The notes beneath the pieces are model-generated. The model had not been told where the DNA came from. It did not search any database and saw only the letters and a program-made list of their open reading frames with translations. The translations under genes and the position numbers were made by a program. DNA of 40,732 bases. Source: JAPLKB01 sp964429485. GTDB taxonomy: Bacteria; Desulfobacterota; Syntrophorhabdia; Syntrophorhabdales; Syntrophorhabdaceae. This document shows positions 1 to 8,304 of this stretch, in pieces (the first letter of the stretch is position 1; the number at the start of each line of letters is the position of its first letter). The stretch spans positions 1-40,732 of the forward strand of contig CAYSBW010000016.1 of NCBI GenBank assembly GCA_964429485.1, given 5' to 3'.

Positions 1-82
1 GTTTCATGCAATTAATACTTGACACAGGAAGTTGATTATATGTCCGAAAAGGGGAGTCACTACCGACTAAAGTTTTAACCAT

Positions 83-931
83 CTATTTGCCAGGAATTAT
101 GTTATTTTTTTCATCTAAACTCATTTTGGTAGAAGGCATATTTTCTGATTTTGCCTGTTTAGGTAAAGTAACAATTATATTTACTCTTCTATTTATGTAG
201 TCTAATGGTTTATCTGGTAGTTTCAATTTACGATCAGCATAACCACGGATTTCAATAATTTGTTTCTTTCTTAACCCGTTTTCTTCAAGATAATTTCGAG
301 CAGCATTGGCTCTGTCTACACTTAATTCCCAGTTGGAATATCCTTTCGAAACATATGGTCTTGCGTCTGCATGCCCTTCTATTATAACATTATTTGGTAA
401 CTTTCCTATTTCAACTGCTATTAATTTAAGTAACTTGACCGTTTCAGGTTTAACTTTTGCACTGCCTATATCAAAAAACAATCCTTTTGAATCTTCTATC
501 AGCTCTATTTTCAAACCCTCTTTTGTGACACTTATCAAAACTTTATCTCTAAATTTTGCAAAAACAGGATTGGAACCAATTAAACGTTCAATTTTTTTAC
601 CTTCATTAAAAAGTTTTTTAATTTCAGACTCAGTCCCGTTTTTTTGTTTAATTACCTGTTCAGGCGTCAATTCAATCTTCGAAGACGTTCTTGAAGATTC
701 ATGTAGAACTCCTGTGCCACCGCTGAAAACACTGGGGTTAGTAAAATACATAGAAATTGCTTTTTTTATTGCATTGCTTTGTCCGACAATCCATAAAACT
801 ATAAATAATGCCATCATAGCAGTTACAAAATCTGCATACGCTACTTTCCACGCACCCCCGTGATGCCCACTATGCTTCTTCTTTTTTACAATTATTCTTA
901 TTGGCTCTGTATGCTTGCTGTCATTGTTCAT
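83..931 (-). CDS. motB: Flagellar motor stator protein MotB
   Basis: MotB is the peptidoglycan-anchored stator subunit that, with MotA, conducts ions to drive the flagellar motor. The 282-aa product has a short basic cytoplasmic N-terminus, one membrane segment at about residues 30-50 with the ion-binding aspartate in AYADFVTAMMALF (D34), then a linker and a C-terminal OmpA-like peptidoglycan-binding domain (about 130-255) with IIEGHADARP and the downstream NWELSVDRANAARNYL motif. Its length is normal for the family. It lies one base downstream of motA, so the two are co-transcribed and probably translationally coupled. No flagellar or chemotaxis genes are seen beside the pair, but the N gap upstream and the window edge limit that view. 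Confidence 0.96.
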   Translation of the reverse strand: MNNDSKHTEPIRIIVKKKKHSGHHGGAWKVAYADFVTAMMALFIVLWIVGQSNAIKKAISMYFTNPSVFSGGTGVLHESSRTSSKIELTPEQVIKQKNGTESEIKKLFNEGKKIERLIGSNPVFAKFRDKVLISVTKEGLKIELIEDSKGLFFDIGSAKVKPETVKLLKLIAVEIGKLPNNVIIEGHADARPYVSKGYSNWELSVDRANAARNYLEENGLRKKQIIEIRGYADRKLKLPDKPLDYINRRVNIIVTLPKQAKSENMPSTKMSLDEKNNIIPGK

Positions 932-932
932 T

Positions 933-1781
933 TTATTTTTTTACGTAGTCTTCCATTTCCTGAAATGTAGGACGAAAATCGTTTGATATGGATCTACGAG
1001 AAAATTCAACTACAACTATAGGATTGAGACCTTTTGAGATAGATATTAAACCTGTTTTGGCAACATTGAAAATACAAGATTCATCCTGGGTAGAAAGCTC
1101 AATATTTGTTGCAAGCGGCTGAACAAAACCATAGGATAAAAATATTCCTAAAAATGTTCCCACCAGAGCTGCAGCAACTTTCTGACCTATTATTTCCGGA
1201 GGACCGCTTATCGCCTGCATTGTAATGACAATTCCAAGAACTGCTGCAACAATGCCCAGTCCTGGCAGGGAATCCCCTATTTTTTGCAGAATCACACTTG
1301 GTCTTATTCCCTCTTCATAATGCAATTCGATATCTGCATCCATTATCATCTCAATTTCGTAGGGTGGTATTCCGCCCATTATAACAAGTCTCAACGTATC
1401 TGTCATAAAAGACAAAAGATGATGATCTTTTAAGATCTTAATATAATCAGCAAAAACAGTGCTCTCCTCTGGTTTTTCAATGTGCGATTCAAGCGCTATT
1501 AATCCTTCTTTCCTTATGATCATCGACAATACATATAATAATTTTAAGATGTTGAGATATGTTTCTTTGTCTATTTTGCTTCCTTTAAATGCACCAGCTA
1601 ATTTACTCATAATAAGTTTAAGCAATTTAGCTGGTGCAGAGATAAGGAGTGCTCCTATAGCCGATCCTCCTATAATTAAAAATTCTGAAGGCTGATTCAA
1701 AACAAGCAAGGGTCCACCGTGCATAACATAACCACCTAATACGGCTCCGAAAACTATTATGATTCCAATTATAACAAACAT
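933..1781 (-). CDS. motA: Flagellar motor stator protein MotA
   Basis: MotA is the four-helix membrane stator subunit that couples ion flow through MotA/MotB to torque on FliG. The 282-aa product has hydrophobic segments at about 1-20, 33-52, 168-190 and 200-222 and a cytoplasmic loop between the second and third. Residues known to matter in the family fall at the classical positions: R90 and E98 in the loop (RKEGLIALE) and the prolines P173 (DSLPGLGI) and P222 (VQPLATN). The start is ATG at 1781, preceded by a short AGGG-type ribosome-binding site. Upstream there are about 180 bp of AT-rich DNA and then the assembly gap, so the promoter and any upstream partner cannot be judged. Confidence 0.97.
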   Translation of the reverse strand: MFVIIGIIIVFGAVLGGYVMHGGPLLVLNQPSEFLIIGGSAIGALLISAPAKLLKLIMSKLAGAFKGSKIDKETYLNILKLLYVLSMIIRKEGLIALESHIEKPEESTVFADYIKILKDHHLLSFMTDTLRLVIMGGIPPYEIEMIMDADIELHYEEGIRPSVILQKIGDSLPGLGIVAAVLGIVITMQAISGPPEIIGQKVAAALVGTFLGIFLSYGFVQPLATNIELSTQDESCIFNVAKTGLISISKGLNPIVVVEFSRRSISNDFRPTFQEMEDYVKK

Positions 1782-1962
1782 TGATTATTCCCTGTGTCCT
1801 GAATTGTTCCCATTTAGATAAAAGATTTCCGAAAAATTTAAAGCTATTATATAAAAAAATAGTTTAATTTTTTGTAAAAGTTATGTGTAAATCATCAAAA
1901 TGGTTTTTTGCATTTAATGATGATTTAATTATCACAGAAAATCTAATAAACTTAAGTTGTGC

Positions 1963-2062
1963 NNNNNNNNNNNNNNNNNNNNNNNNNNNNNNNNNNNNNN
2001 NNNNNNNNNNNNNNNNNNNNNNNNNNNNNNNNNNNNNNNNNNNNNNNNNNNNNNNNNNNNNN
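1963..2062. other. Assembly gap of 100 N
   Basis: An unbroken run of exactly 100 N marks a scaffold join of unknown true size. The flanks (1782-1962 and 2063-2068) hold no convincing gene. Genes on the two sides (motAB on one, the yedF/DUF3343 end of the redox operon on the other) should not be assumed to be true neighbours at this distance. Confidence 0.99.
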
Positions 2063-2068
2063 ATTTCG

Positions 2069-2302
2069 TTAATATAAAAGTTCACGTATCTCATTTATTG
2101 AAACAATTGATTCCAACGCCTTTATGACTGTTTCCTTTTCTTCTGGAAGAAAACGCAGACAAACTCCACAGTCTGAGCTTATGCTTCGTGGAACAGGAAT
2201 CAACTTGTAAAGCACACCCGCTTTTTTCAGTATTTTTTCAGCCTTCATTACATGACTTACAGAATCAAATAAGGCAACACAATAATTTTTATCATTTTTC
2301 AC
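2069..2302 (-). CDS. DUF3343 protein (putative Se/S carrier-like)
   Basis: This is a 77-aa protein of the DUF3343 family, which NCBI-style annotation describes as putative Se/S carrier-like. The sequence begins with a short strand and helix (YCVALFDSVSHVMKAEKILK), followed by KLIPVPRSISSDCGVCLRF. The SSDCGVCL cysteine pair is the conserved feature and a candidate carrier of sulfur or selenium. The start overlaps the yedF stop by 4 bp, so the two genes are translationally coupled. The biochemical function is not established. The link to selenium is inferred from the family and from the yedF neighbour. It is the last gene before the assembly gap. Confidence 0.85.
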   Translation of the reverse strand: MKNDKNYCVALFDSVSHVMKAEKILKKAGVLYKLIPVPRSISSDCGVCLRFLPEEKETVIKALESIVSINEIRELLY

Positions 2303-2907
2303 GGTTTAACAACCCTTCCTGCCTTGGATAATACATCTGCGATGTCATACATATTTGAAACAATTCCTGCACCAACTTTTTCAGTAAGATTGAAAAAATT
2401 TAAACAGGTGCCACAAACCATTATTTTCACATCTTTTTTCTCGAGTGTCCTTAGATCGTCTATAACATCCGAATCGGAAACAACAAGCCTTACCCCGGTA
2501 TTATAAAAAATCATGAAATCAGGTCTTTTATCCAGATCAAGGCATGTATGCAAAAAAGCCTTCATAAGTATAACTCCCAGATCATTGTTACCGCATCCCA
2601 TAACATCCGAGGCTATAGCAAAAACAGTGGGGCCGCTCACTGAAACAGGCACTTCTTCAGAACATTCACCCATATCTGCTACACTTTCATCTGGTAGTTG
2701 TTTTTTAATACTTATCCTGAAAATACCATTATTTTCTTCTGTAACATCAACTATACATTTCAAACTTGAGGCAAGACGCCTCACGTTTTCCCTTGCTGTA
2801 GAATTATCTACAATTACAGTAACTTCATTATATTCGTCAAGCGCCTTCTTTGTAAGAACAACCGGCTGAGGGCAGGCAAGACCCTTTGCATCGATTAGTT
2901 CCATCAT
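2299..2907 (-). CDS. yedF: YedF-like selenium metabolism sulfurtransferase
   Basis: This 202-aa protein has two domains. The N-terminal TusA/SirA-like domain (about 1-75) carries the signature GLACPQPVVLTKKAL with C12 as the probable persulfide/perselenide cysteine. The C-terminal domain (about 90-200) is DsrE/DsrF-like, with MGCGNNDLGVILMKAFL and IMVCGTCLNFF. This architecture is that of the family annotated as sulfurtransferase-like selenium metabolism protein YedF, which co-occurs with selenium-using pathways. The exact reaction is unknown. An AGGAGGG site lies about 6 nt before the ATG at 2907 and supports this start. It is followed by DUF3343 with a 4-bp overlap and sits about 85 bp downstream of a decayed formate dehydrogenase gene, a common selenoenzyme. 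Confidence 0.9.
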   Translation of the reverse strand: MMELIDAKGLACPQPVVLTKKALDEYNEVTVIVDNSTARENVRRLASSLKCIVDVTEENNGIFRISIKKQLPDESVADMGECSEEVPVSVSGPTVFAIASDVMGCGNNDLGVILMKAFLHTCLDLDKRPDFMIFYNTGVRLVVSDSDVIDDLRTLEKKDVKIMVCGTCLNFFNLTEKVGAGIVSNMYDIADVLSKAGRVVKP

Positions 2908-2992
2908 GATTCCCTCCTATTAAAGAAAAAATCCTTTTCTTTAATATATTTCATTTGTTCGAAAAACTAAAGCAATATTAATTCTTTTGCTG

Positions 2993-3538
2993 TTACAAAC
3001 CTGTTTTTTCAACCCTGCACGAACAAACTTTAAATTCCGGAATCTTGCACACAGGATCAAGGGCATCAATGGTAAGCCTGTTGGCACATGCCTCATGGAA
3101 ATGAAAGGGAATAAAAACAGTGCCGGGCTTCACTCTGGCTGTTACCTTTGCCTTTATTCTTATACTACCGTGCCTTGAAGAAACCGATACTATTTCCCCA
3201 TCGGTTAGTTCGTAATTGTTTGCATCATTAGGATTTATCTCTATAAAGCCTTCATGAAACAACTCATCAAGTATCTTTGAATTTGTGGTCATTGTTCCTG
3301 AATGAAGATGTTCCAGGATACGACCCGTTGTAAGCACAAGCGGGCATTCCTCATCAACTTCTTCTGCAGGAGGCGTATAATTGATGGGTGTTAAAATTCC
3401 GAGTCCCCTTGAAAATTGGTCCTTATGGAGATGTTGTGTACCTGGATCTTGCAAAGATGTGCATGGCCACTGAATTAACTCGTTTTCGATCCTCTCATAG
3501 GTTACACCGGAATAGGAAGGGGTTACTTTCTTATTTCC
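2993..3538 (-). pseudogene. Formate dehydrogenase alpha, C-terminal remnant
   Basis: The frame from 3538 down to the stop at 2993 encodes about 181 residues that match only the C-terminal molybdopterin-dinucleotide-binding part of FdhA-type formate dehydrogenases: TPSYSGVTYERIE, LIQWPC, LVLTTGRILEHLHSGTMT, EINPNDANNYELTDGEIV, VFIPFHFHEACANRLT and LDPVCKIPEFKVCS. The [4Fe-4S] domain and the catalytic segment that carries Sec or Cys, roughly 500 residues, are absent. No ATG precedes the homologous part. The first usable start is TTG at 3454, which would cut off conserved sequence. The homology begins inside the 3' end of the preceding iron-sulfur subunit gene but in a different frame. A deletion remnant is the simplest reading. 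A local assembly error or a stand-alone domain protein are alternatives. Confidence 0.75.
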
Positions 3539-4227
3539 TCAAAAATATGTAACAGCGACTCATAATCCCAACTTGCATCTTTACCAAGGATTGTATGAAA
3601 GCTGAGTGCACCGGTGGGACACATTTGAACGCAGGTTCCACATTTCAAACAAGATTCTACTTCCCCCCATGGTTTATCAGCTCCTGTCACAAGGCGTGTC
3701 GAGAATCCTCTTTCAATTAATGACCAGACATTTGAGGCCTGCACCTCTTTGCAGGCCCTTACACATCTGTAACAGAGAATACAGCGGTTCTCGTTTCTTT
3801 TGAATATGTGGCTTGAACTATAATCTATAACACGTTCCCTCTTTATAAATTCCATATCTTTTTCAGGCTGTACATCGTATCTTTTTATGTAGGTTTGCAA
3901 TTCACAATCACCATTGGCGTCGCAGTAAAGGCAATTATGGTCACCCTCTGATAGAAGAAGTCCAAGAATCCACTTTCTATGAGCCGAAATTTCTTCATCC
4001 TCGGTAATTACATCCATACCATCGATTGCAGGTTCACAACATGAAGCTTTTAACATCTTTTTATTGATTCTTACAAGACACAGGCGGCATGCACCACTTT
4101 TGCTTAACCTGGGATGATAACACAAATGGGGTATATCAATTCCATTATTCAATGCTATTTCAAGGATTGTCTGACCTTCTGTTCCCTTTACAATATTACC
4201 ATCAATGGTAAGACTTATCTGTTCCAT
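3523..4227 (-). CDS. NuoG/HoxU-like iron-sulfur electron-transfer subunit
   Basis: This 234-aa electron-wire protein resembles the N-terminal part of NuoG, HoxU and NAD(P)-linked formate dehydrogenases. In order it has a [2Fe-2S] ferredoxin domain with C36, C47, C50 and C64 (spacing CX10CX2CX13C), an extra cluster motif around H97, C99, C102 and C108 (DHNCLYCDANGDCELQ), and two [4Fe-4S] motifs, CILCYRCVRACKEVQ and CLKCGTCVQMCPTGAL. It should pass electrons between an HdrA/MvhD module and an oxidoreductase, cytoplasmically. It follows the MvhD-ferredoxin gene by 17 bp. The formate dehydrogenase remnant starts within its 3' end, so its original catalytic partner seems lost. The final residues (about 215-234) fit a normal end after the last cluster. 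Confidence 0.88.
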   Translation of the reverse strand: MEQISLTIDGNIVKGTEGQTILEIALNNGIDIPHLCYHPRLSKSGACRLCLVRINKKMLKASCCEPAIDGMDVITEDEEISAHRKWILGLLLSEGDHNCLYCDANGDCELQTYIKRYDVQPEKDMEFIKRERVIDYSSSHIFKRNENRCILCYRCVRACKEVQASNVWSLIERGFSTRLVTGADKPWGEVESCLKCGTCVQMCPTGALSFHTILGKDASWDYESLLHIFEEIRK

Positions 4228-4244
4228 TAGATTCCTCCTTTTAA

Positions 4245-5075
4245 TTATTTGCTCTTTCTGGCAATTGTTCTTTCTTCCTCTGGAATAGGCTGAGGAACAG
4301 GCATCCCAACAATCTTTGCTACTGCTCGGAACTTATCAGGACAAGCTTCGAAGCAGGTTCCGCATCTTATACATTTTTCCTGATCAATTATATGAATCCT
4401 GTTTTTTTCACTTATAATCGCTTCTACAGGACACCTTTTTGCACAGGTCATACAAGCCTGGCACTTACCAGGATCGATATAGTATGCTGGCACATTGTTT
4501 ATTAAATCTTCCATCTCTTCGCTGGTATAAAGTTTTGAATATTCTTCCTGATCCGGGTTGTGCAAGGCCAATTTTTTCATTTTTGTAAGTTTAATGTAAG
4601 GGATAAGTCTTATTATTTTTTCAAATTCAAATTTTAAAGTAATTTCGTCTACTTCTTCACTCTTGCCGAGTGGTCCCAGTTCTTCTATTTCTTTTGCAAA
4701 TTCGTTCATAATATTTGCAAAACGGATTCCCTCACCGGCAGAAACCCATTCAAGCCTTAATCTTTTTGGATTTATCCCTATGTACTCCAATAGTTTTTTA
4801 CAAAGATTCACCATGCTTAATGCATCATAATTACCTTCAGGGTTGTAGTGACAGTCATTTATATGACAGCCCCCTACAAATATACCGTCTACACCGTTCA
4901 GAAAAGCAATAAGTATATGCTTCAAATCCACCCTGCCGGAACACATAACCCTTATTAACCTTATATATGCAGGATATTGAAAACGGGAAACCCCGCAAAG
5001 GTCGGCACCCCCGTAACAGCACCAGTTACATATTATACCAAGCATCTTAGGTTTAAATTTGCCTTCGGAACTCAT
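4245..5075 (-). CDS. MvhD-type hydrogenase iron-sulfur subunit fused to a 2x[4Fe-4S] ferredoxin
   Basis: MvhD/FlpD proteins carry a [2Fe-2S] cluster and connect HdrA to a hydrogenase or formate dehydrogenase. The 276-aa product has the MvhD domain at residues 1-150 with the conserved cysteines C16, C19, C20, C45, C70 and C75 (CNWCCYGGADL, MCSGR, GGCHINDCHY). An additional cysteine, C27, is not shared with the second MvhD of this operon. A C-terminal bacterial ferredoxin domain (about 200-255) carries CQACMTCAKRCP and CIRCGTCFEACP. A GGGAGG site lies 10 nt before the ATG. It sits 18 bp after hdrA and 17 bp before the NuoG/HoxU-like gene. The fused ferredoxin probably extends the electron path toward that subunit. 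Confidence 0.92.
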   Translation of the reverse strand: MSSEGKFKPKMLGIICNWCCYGGADLCGVSRFQYPAYIRLIRVMCSGRVDLKHILIAFLNGVDGIFVGGCHINDCHYNPEGNYDALSMVNLCKKLLEYIGINPKRLRLEWVSAGEGIRFANIMNEFAKEIEELGPLGKSEEVDEITLKFEFEKIIRLIPYIKLTKMKKLALHNPDQEEYSKLYTSEEMEDLINNVPAYYIDPGKCQACMTCAKRCPVEAIISEKNRIHIIDQEKCIRCGTCFEACPDKFRAVAKIVGMPVPQPIPEEERTIARKSK

Positions 5076-5093
5076 TTTTTCTAACCTCCCGTT

Positions 5094-8000
5094 TTAATTG
5101 AGACCTGCAAGGATCTGGCTCAAAATTTCGTCATCGGTGTAGTGTTTCAGCTGTATGGCTCCAGTAGGGCACTTGGAGTTGCAAAGCCCACACCCCTTAC
5201 ATAGAACAGGTACAACCAAAGCCTTTTTGCCCTGTTTTGTTTCATTTAGTTCTATCGCATTATAGGTACATGCTGGAGCGCAAGCGCCACATCCAATGCA
5301 CATCTTTTCATTGACAGTGCATACAGAACCTGAAGCCGTTACAGTATCATTTGCAAGAAGTGTCAATGCCCGTCCGGCTGCACCGTATGCCTGGCCTATT
5401 GTTTCGGAAATAAGTTTTGGATAATGTGCTATCCCACACAGATAGATCCCTTCTGCAGCAAAATCCACAGGCCTTAATTTAACATGGGCTTCCTGACAGA
5501 AACCATCAGGCCCCAGGGTCACCTTAAACAGTTTCGATATTTCCTGGCTGCCTGAAGACGGGATTATAGCCGCTGCCAGTACAATAATGTCAGCATTTAT
5601 TTCGATTTTTTTATCAAGAACATAATCGATCGCCGTTACCTTTAAAACATCCCTGCCATCCTCTGCTTTTGCATATTCAACCTGCGGTTTGTTTTCCGGT
5701 TCATACCGGATAAACCTGACCCCCTTTCCGGCTGCCTCATGATAATAATCCTCTTTAAAACCATAGGTTCTCATATCCCTGAAAAAGATAAAAATATCTA
5801 CATCAGGATTTATTTCTTTCAAAAGCAAGGCATTTTTTATGGATTCACTGCAACAAATTTTACTGCAATAGTTTCTCTCCTCATTTCTACATCCAACACA
5901 CTGTATCATGACGATGTTTTGCGCATTCAGCACCAGTACGTCTTTATATTTAATTTTTTCCTCCAAATCCAGATGGTTCATCACTTTGCTATTTTCTCCG
6001 AATAAATATTCTGTTGGTATATACAAATCAGCACCAATAGCAATAACTGCCGCACCGTGTTTTATTTCGGATATTTCCTTGCCCGATTTTACTTGAGTTG
6101 TAAAATTTCCTACATATCCTCCGGCTTCGCTGATGATTGCACTGGTGTAAACATGTATCAGAGGGTGTTCATATACTTTCCTTATAAGATTGTTCAGGTA
6201 TGTCTGAACATCAAGGACTTCGAGAGTATAATGCAATCTTCTTGCAGTACCTCCAAGTTCCTCCTCCTTCTCAACCAGAAACACCTCGTGTCCCTGTCTG
6301 GCTATAGAAAGTGCGCTTGTCATACCACCGATACCACCACCTACAACCAGGGCTCTCTTATCAACGGGCAGATCAAATTCCTGAAGCGGTTCAAGATGAA
6401 ATGCCCGTGCTACCGACATACGGATCAGATCCTTTGCCTTCTTCGTAGCTGATTCTTTTTCTTTTGAATGCACCCATGAACAATGCTCCCTTATATTCGA
6501 CATTTCATAATAATATTGATTGATTCCTGCCTCACGAAGCGTGTCACGGAATAATGGTTCGTGTGTTCTGGGAGTGCATGCAGCAACAATAACCCTGTTG
6601 AGCCCCTTTTCTTTAATGTCCTTTGCAAGCATTGCAGCGGCTTCCGTTGAGCATATAAAAAGGTTCTCTTCAGCATGCACAACATTGGGAAGGGACTTCG
6701 CAAATTCCACTGTTTCAGGTACATTGACAATTCTTCCAATATTGGCACCACAGTGGCATACATACACTCCTATCCTTGGTTCTTCCTGTGACACGTCTCT
6801 TTCTTGTGGATAGATTCTTGCTCTGGAAAGTTTTCCACGCCGATAGGAAAGTAACTCACCACAAAGCGAGCCTGCTCCGCTGGCTGTAAAAACAGATTCA
6901 GGAATATCCATTGGACTCTGAAAGGCACCGCTTACAAAGATGCCAGGGCGCGTGGTCTCCAGCGGATTGGATGGATTAATTTTGCAGAATCCGTGTTCGT
7001 TAAGTTCTATACCGACGGCCTCTGAAAACTTTTTCATATCATCAGGAGGAATGAGTCCAACTGACAGCACTACCAGATCAAATTCTTCTTCTTTTACACC
7101 GCCATTAAAAGTCGAATAACGTATAGTTACATTTTTTGTTACAGGGTCTTCCCTTATTATGGATACGTAGCTCCTTATAAATCTGACATTCGGCAGATTC
7201 TCCGTTCTCTGATAAAACCGCTCAAAATCCTTGCCGTAAGAACGGATATCATTATGGAATATGGTACATTTTGCATTTGCGTCGTGATCCTTTGTCAGGA
7301 TCACCTGTTTTTGAGTATATGTACAGCACACAGCCGAACAATAGCTGTGTCCCCCTTCCCGCACCTGCCTGGAGCCTACACAATGAACCCAGGCTATGTT
7401 GTGAGGATGCCTCTTGTCGGAGGCGCGAAGTATCTCCCCTTCGTAAGGCCCTGTGGCACAGAGCAGTCTTTCATAATCAAATGCGGTTACAACATTTGTA
7501 AAATCTCCATAATGATATTCTTCTATTAATCCCGGATTGAAGGGTTCAATACCGGGGGATACGATTATGGCTCCCACATTTATTTTTATTTCCTGGGCCG
7601 TCTGGTTAAAATCAATAGCTTCTGTTTTACATACAGCTTCACAAATGCGGCATTTTCCCTCCTTAAGATAAAAACAACTGTCATCTATATATGTAACCAA
7701 AGGAATTGCCTGTGCAAAATATATATGTATGGCCTTATTTTTGGATATACCTTGATTAAATCGATCCGGATATGTCACAGGACAGTATTCCACACATACT
7801 GTACAGCCTGTGCATTTGCTCTCATCAACATATCTGGGTTTTTTGACAACCGTTACAAGAAAATTTCCTGCTTCCCCTTTTACGCTCTCAACCTCGGCAT
7901 AGGTTATCATTTCTATATTTGGATGTCTCTTACACTCGACAAATTTGGGTGATTCAATACACATTGAGCAATCATTTGTAGGAAAAGTCTTGTCAAGATG

Positions 8001-8192
8001 GGCCATTTTACCACCGACAGTGGGTGATTTTTCTACAAAGTAAACCCTAAACCCGGCGGCACCAAGGTCAAGTGCGGCCTGAATGCCGCTTATGCCTCCG
8101 CCGACAACCATTACATCTCCAAAATGTTTATCTGGAAGGCTTTTGTAAGCCTGTATGTGTAGTTCATCTTTTTCAATGATATTGTCTTCCAT
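5094..8192 (-). CDS. HdrA-like electron-bifurcating flavoprotein, two-flavin form
   Basis: This is an HdrA family protein, the FAD subunit that in HdrABC-MvhD complexes splits electrons between a high- and a low-potential acceptor. From the ATG at 8192 it has 1032 residues. It contains a first FAD domain (VVGGGISG at about 29-36), the HdrA cysteines C75, C78 and C87 (PTNDCSMC, FVECKRHPNI), ferredoxin-like motifs near 127-137 and 173-188, a second HdrA-like unit with YVCHCGANIG and another FAD motif (VVGGGIGG), and two C-terminal [4Fe-4S] motifs (CIGCGACAPACT, CKGCGLCNSKCP). It is much longer than the roughly 650 residues of a single HdrA. An in-frame ATG at 8288 exists, but an AGAGGTG site fits 8192 and the extension would cover an inverted repeat. 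No hdrB or hdrC is present in the window. Confidence 0.93.
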   Translation of the reverse strand: MEDNIIEKDELHIQAYKSLPDKHFGDVMVVGGGISGIQAALDLGAAGFRVYFVEKSPTVGGKMAHLDKTFPTNDCSMCIESPKFVECKRHPNIEMITYAEVESVKGEAGNFLVTVVKKPRYVDESKCTGCTVCVEYCPVTYPDRFNQGISKNKAIHIYFAQAIPLVTYIDDSCFYLKEGKCRICEAVCKTEAIDFNQTAQEIKINVGAIIVSPGIEPFNPGLIEEYHYGDFTNVVTAFDYERLLCATGPYEGEILRASDKRHPHNIAWVHCVGSRQVREGGHSYCSAVCCTYTQKQVILTKDHDANAKCTIFHNDIRSYGKDFERFYQRTENLPNVRFIRSYVSIIREDPVTKNVTIRYSTFNGGVKEEEFDLVVLSVGLIPPDDMKKFSEAVGIELNEHGFCKINPSNPLETTRPGIFVSGAFQSPMDIPESVFTASGAGSLCGELLSYRRGKLSRARIYPQERDVSQEEPRIGVYVCHCGANIGRIVNVPETVEFAKSLPNVVHAEENLFICSTEAAAMLAKDIKEKGLNRVIVAACTPRTHEPLFRDTLREAGINQYYYEMSNIREHCSWVHSKEKESATKKAKDLIRMSVARAFHLEPLQEFDLPVDKRALVVGGGIGGMTSALSIARQGHEVFLVEKEEELGGTARRLHYTLEVLDVQTYLNNLIRKVYEHPLIHVYTSAIISEAGGYVGNFTTQVKSGKEISEIKHGAAVIAIGADLYIPTEYLFGENSKVMNHLDLEEKIKYKDVLVLNAQNIVMIQCVGCRNEERNYCSKICCSESIKNALLLKEINPDVDIFIFFRDMRTYGFKEDYYHEAAGKGVRFIRYEPENKPQVEYAKAEDGRDVLKVTAIDYVLDKKIEINADIIVLAAAIIPSSGSQEISKLFKVTLGPDGFCQEAHVKLRPVDFAAEGIYLCGIAHYPKLISETIGQAYGAAGRALTLLANDTVTASGSVCTVNEKMCIGCGACAPACTYNAIELNETKQGKKALVVPVLCKGCGLCNSKCPTGAIQLKHYTDDEILSQILAGLN

Positions 8193-8216
8193 TCCCATCA
8201 CCTCTTTTGAGGATAT

Positions 8217-8270
8217 ATGTGGGAAACGGACAAGAACCTTTATTTTTTGATATTTGTACGTTTCCCACAT
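8217..8270. repeat. Inverted repeat in the hdrA 5' region, 12-bp arms
   Basis: ATGTGGGAAACG at 8217-8228 is repeated exactly as its reverse complement at 8259-8270, with 30 bp between the arms. It lies between the MvhD-HTH stop (8294) and the chosen hdrA start (8192). It could be two half-sites of an operator or an mRNA hairpin. It also argues against translation from the upstream ATG at 8288. Its function is unknown. Confidence 0.7.
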
Positions 8271-8281
8271 CACTCTTTTAT

Positions 8282-8304
8282 TTGCCAATTAATTTAATTG
8301 GCAA
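8282..8304. repeat. Perfect palindrome across the MvhD-HTH stop codon
   Basis: Two 11-bp arms (TTGCCAATTAA and its complement) flank a single central T. The palindrome spans the stop codon of the MvhD-HTH gene. The arms nearly touch, which suits a dimeric DNA-binding site better than a hairpin with a normal loop. No T-run follows on the minus strand, so it is not a good intrinsic terminator. Confidence 0.65.

Noticed and set aside
1864..2094. ORFs spanning the N gap on both strands
   Set aside because: They are open only because N codons cannot be read as stops.
3539..3541. In-frame TGA directly before the FdhA remnant, considered as a selenocysteine codon
   Set aside because: The sequence upstream of the TGA in that frame does not resemble FdhA and meets another TGA at 3560-3562, so it is only the out-of-frame end of the preceding gene.
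5739..7952. Several plus-strand ORFs of 60-130 codons inside hdrA
   Set aside because: They are antisense shadows of a clearly conserved coding region, with no start signals or recognisable products.
8193..8288. N-terminal extension of HdrA to an ATG at 8288
   Set aside because: It would cover the 12-bp inverted repeat, is not HdrA-like, and the ribosome-binding site AGAGGTG fits the ATG at 8192.
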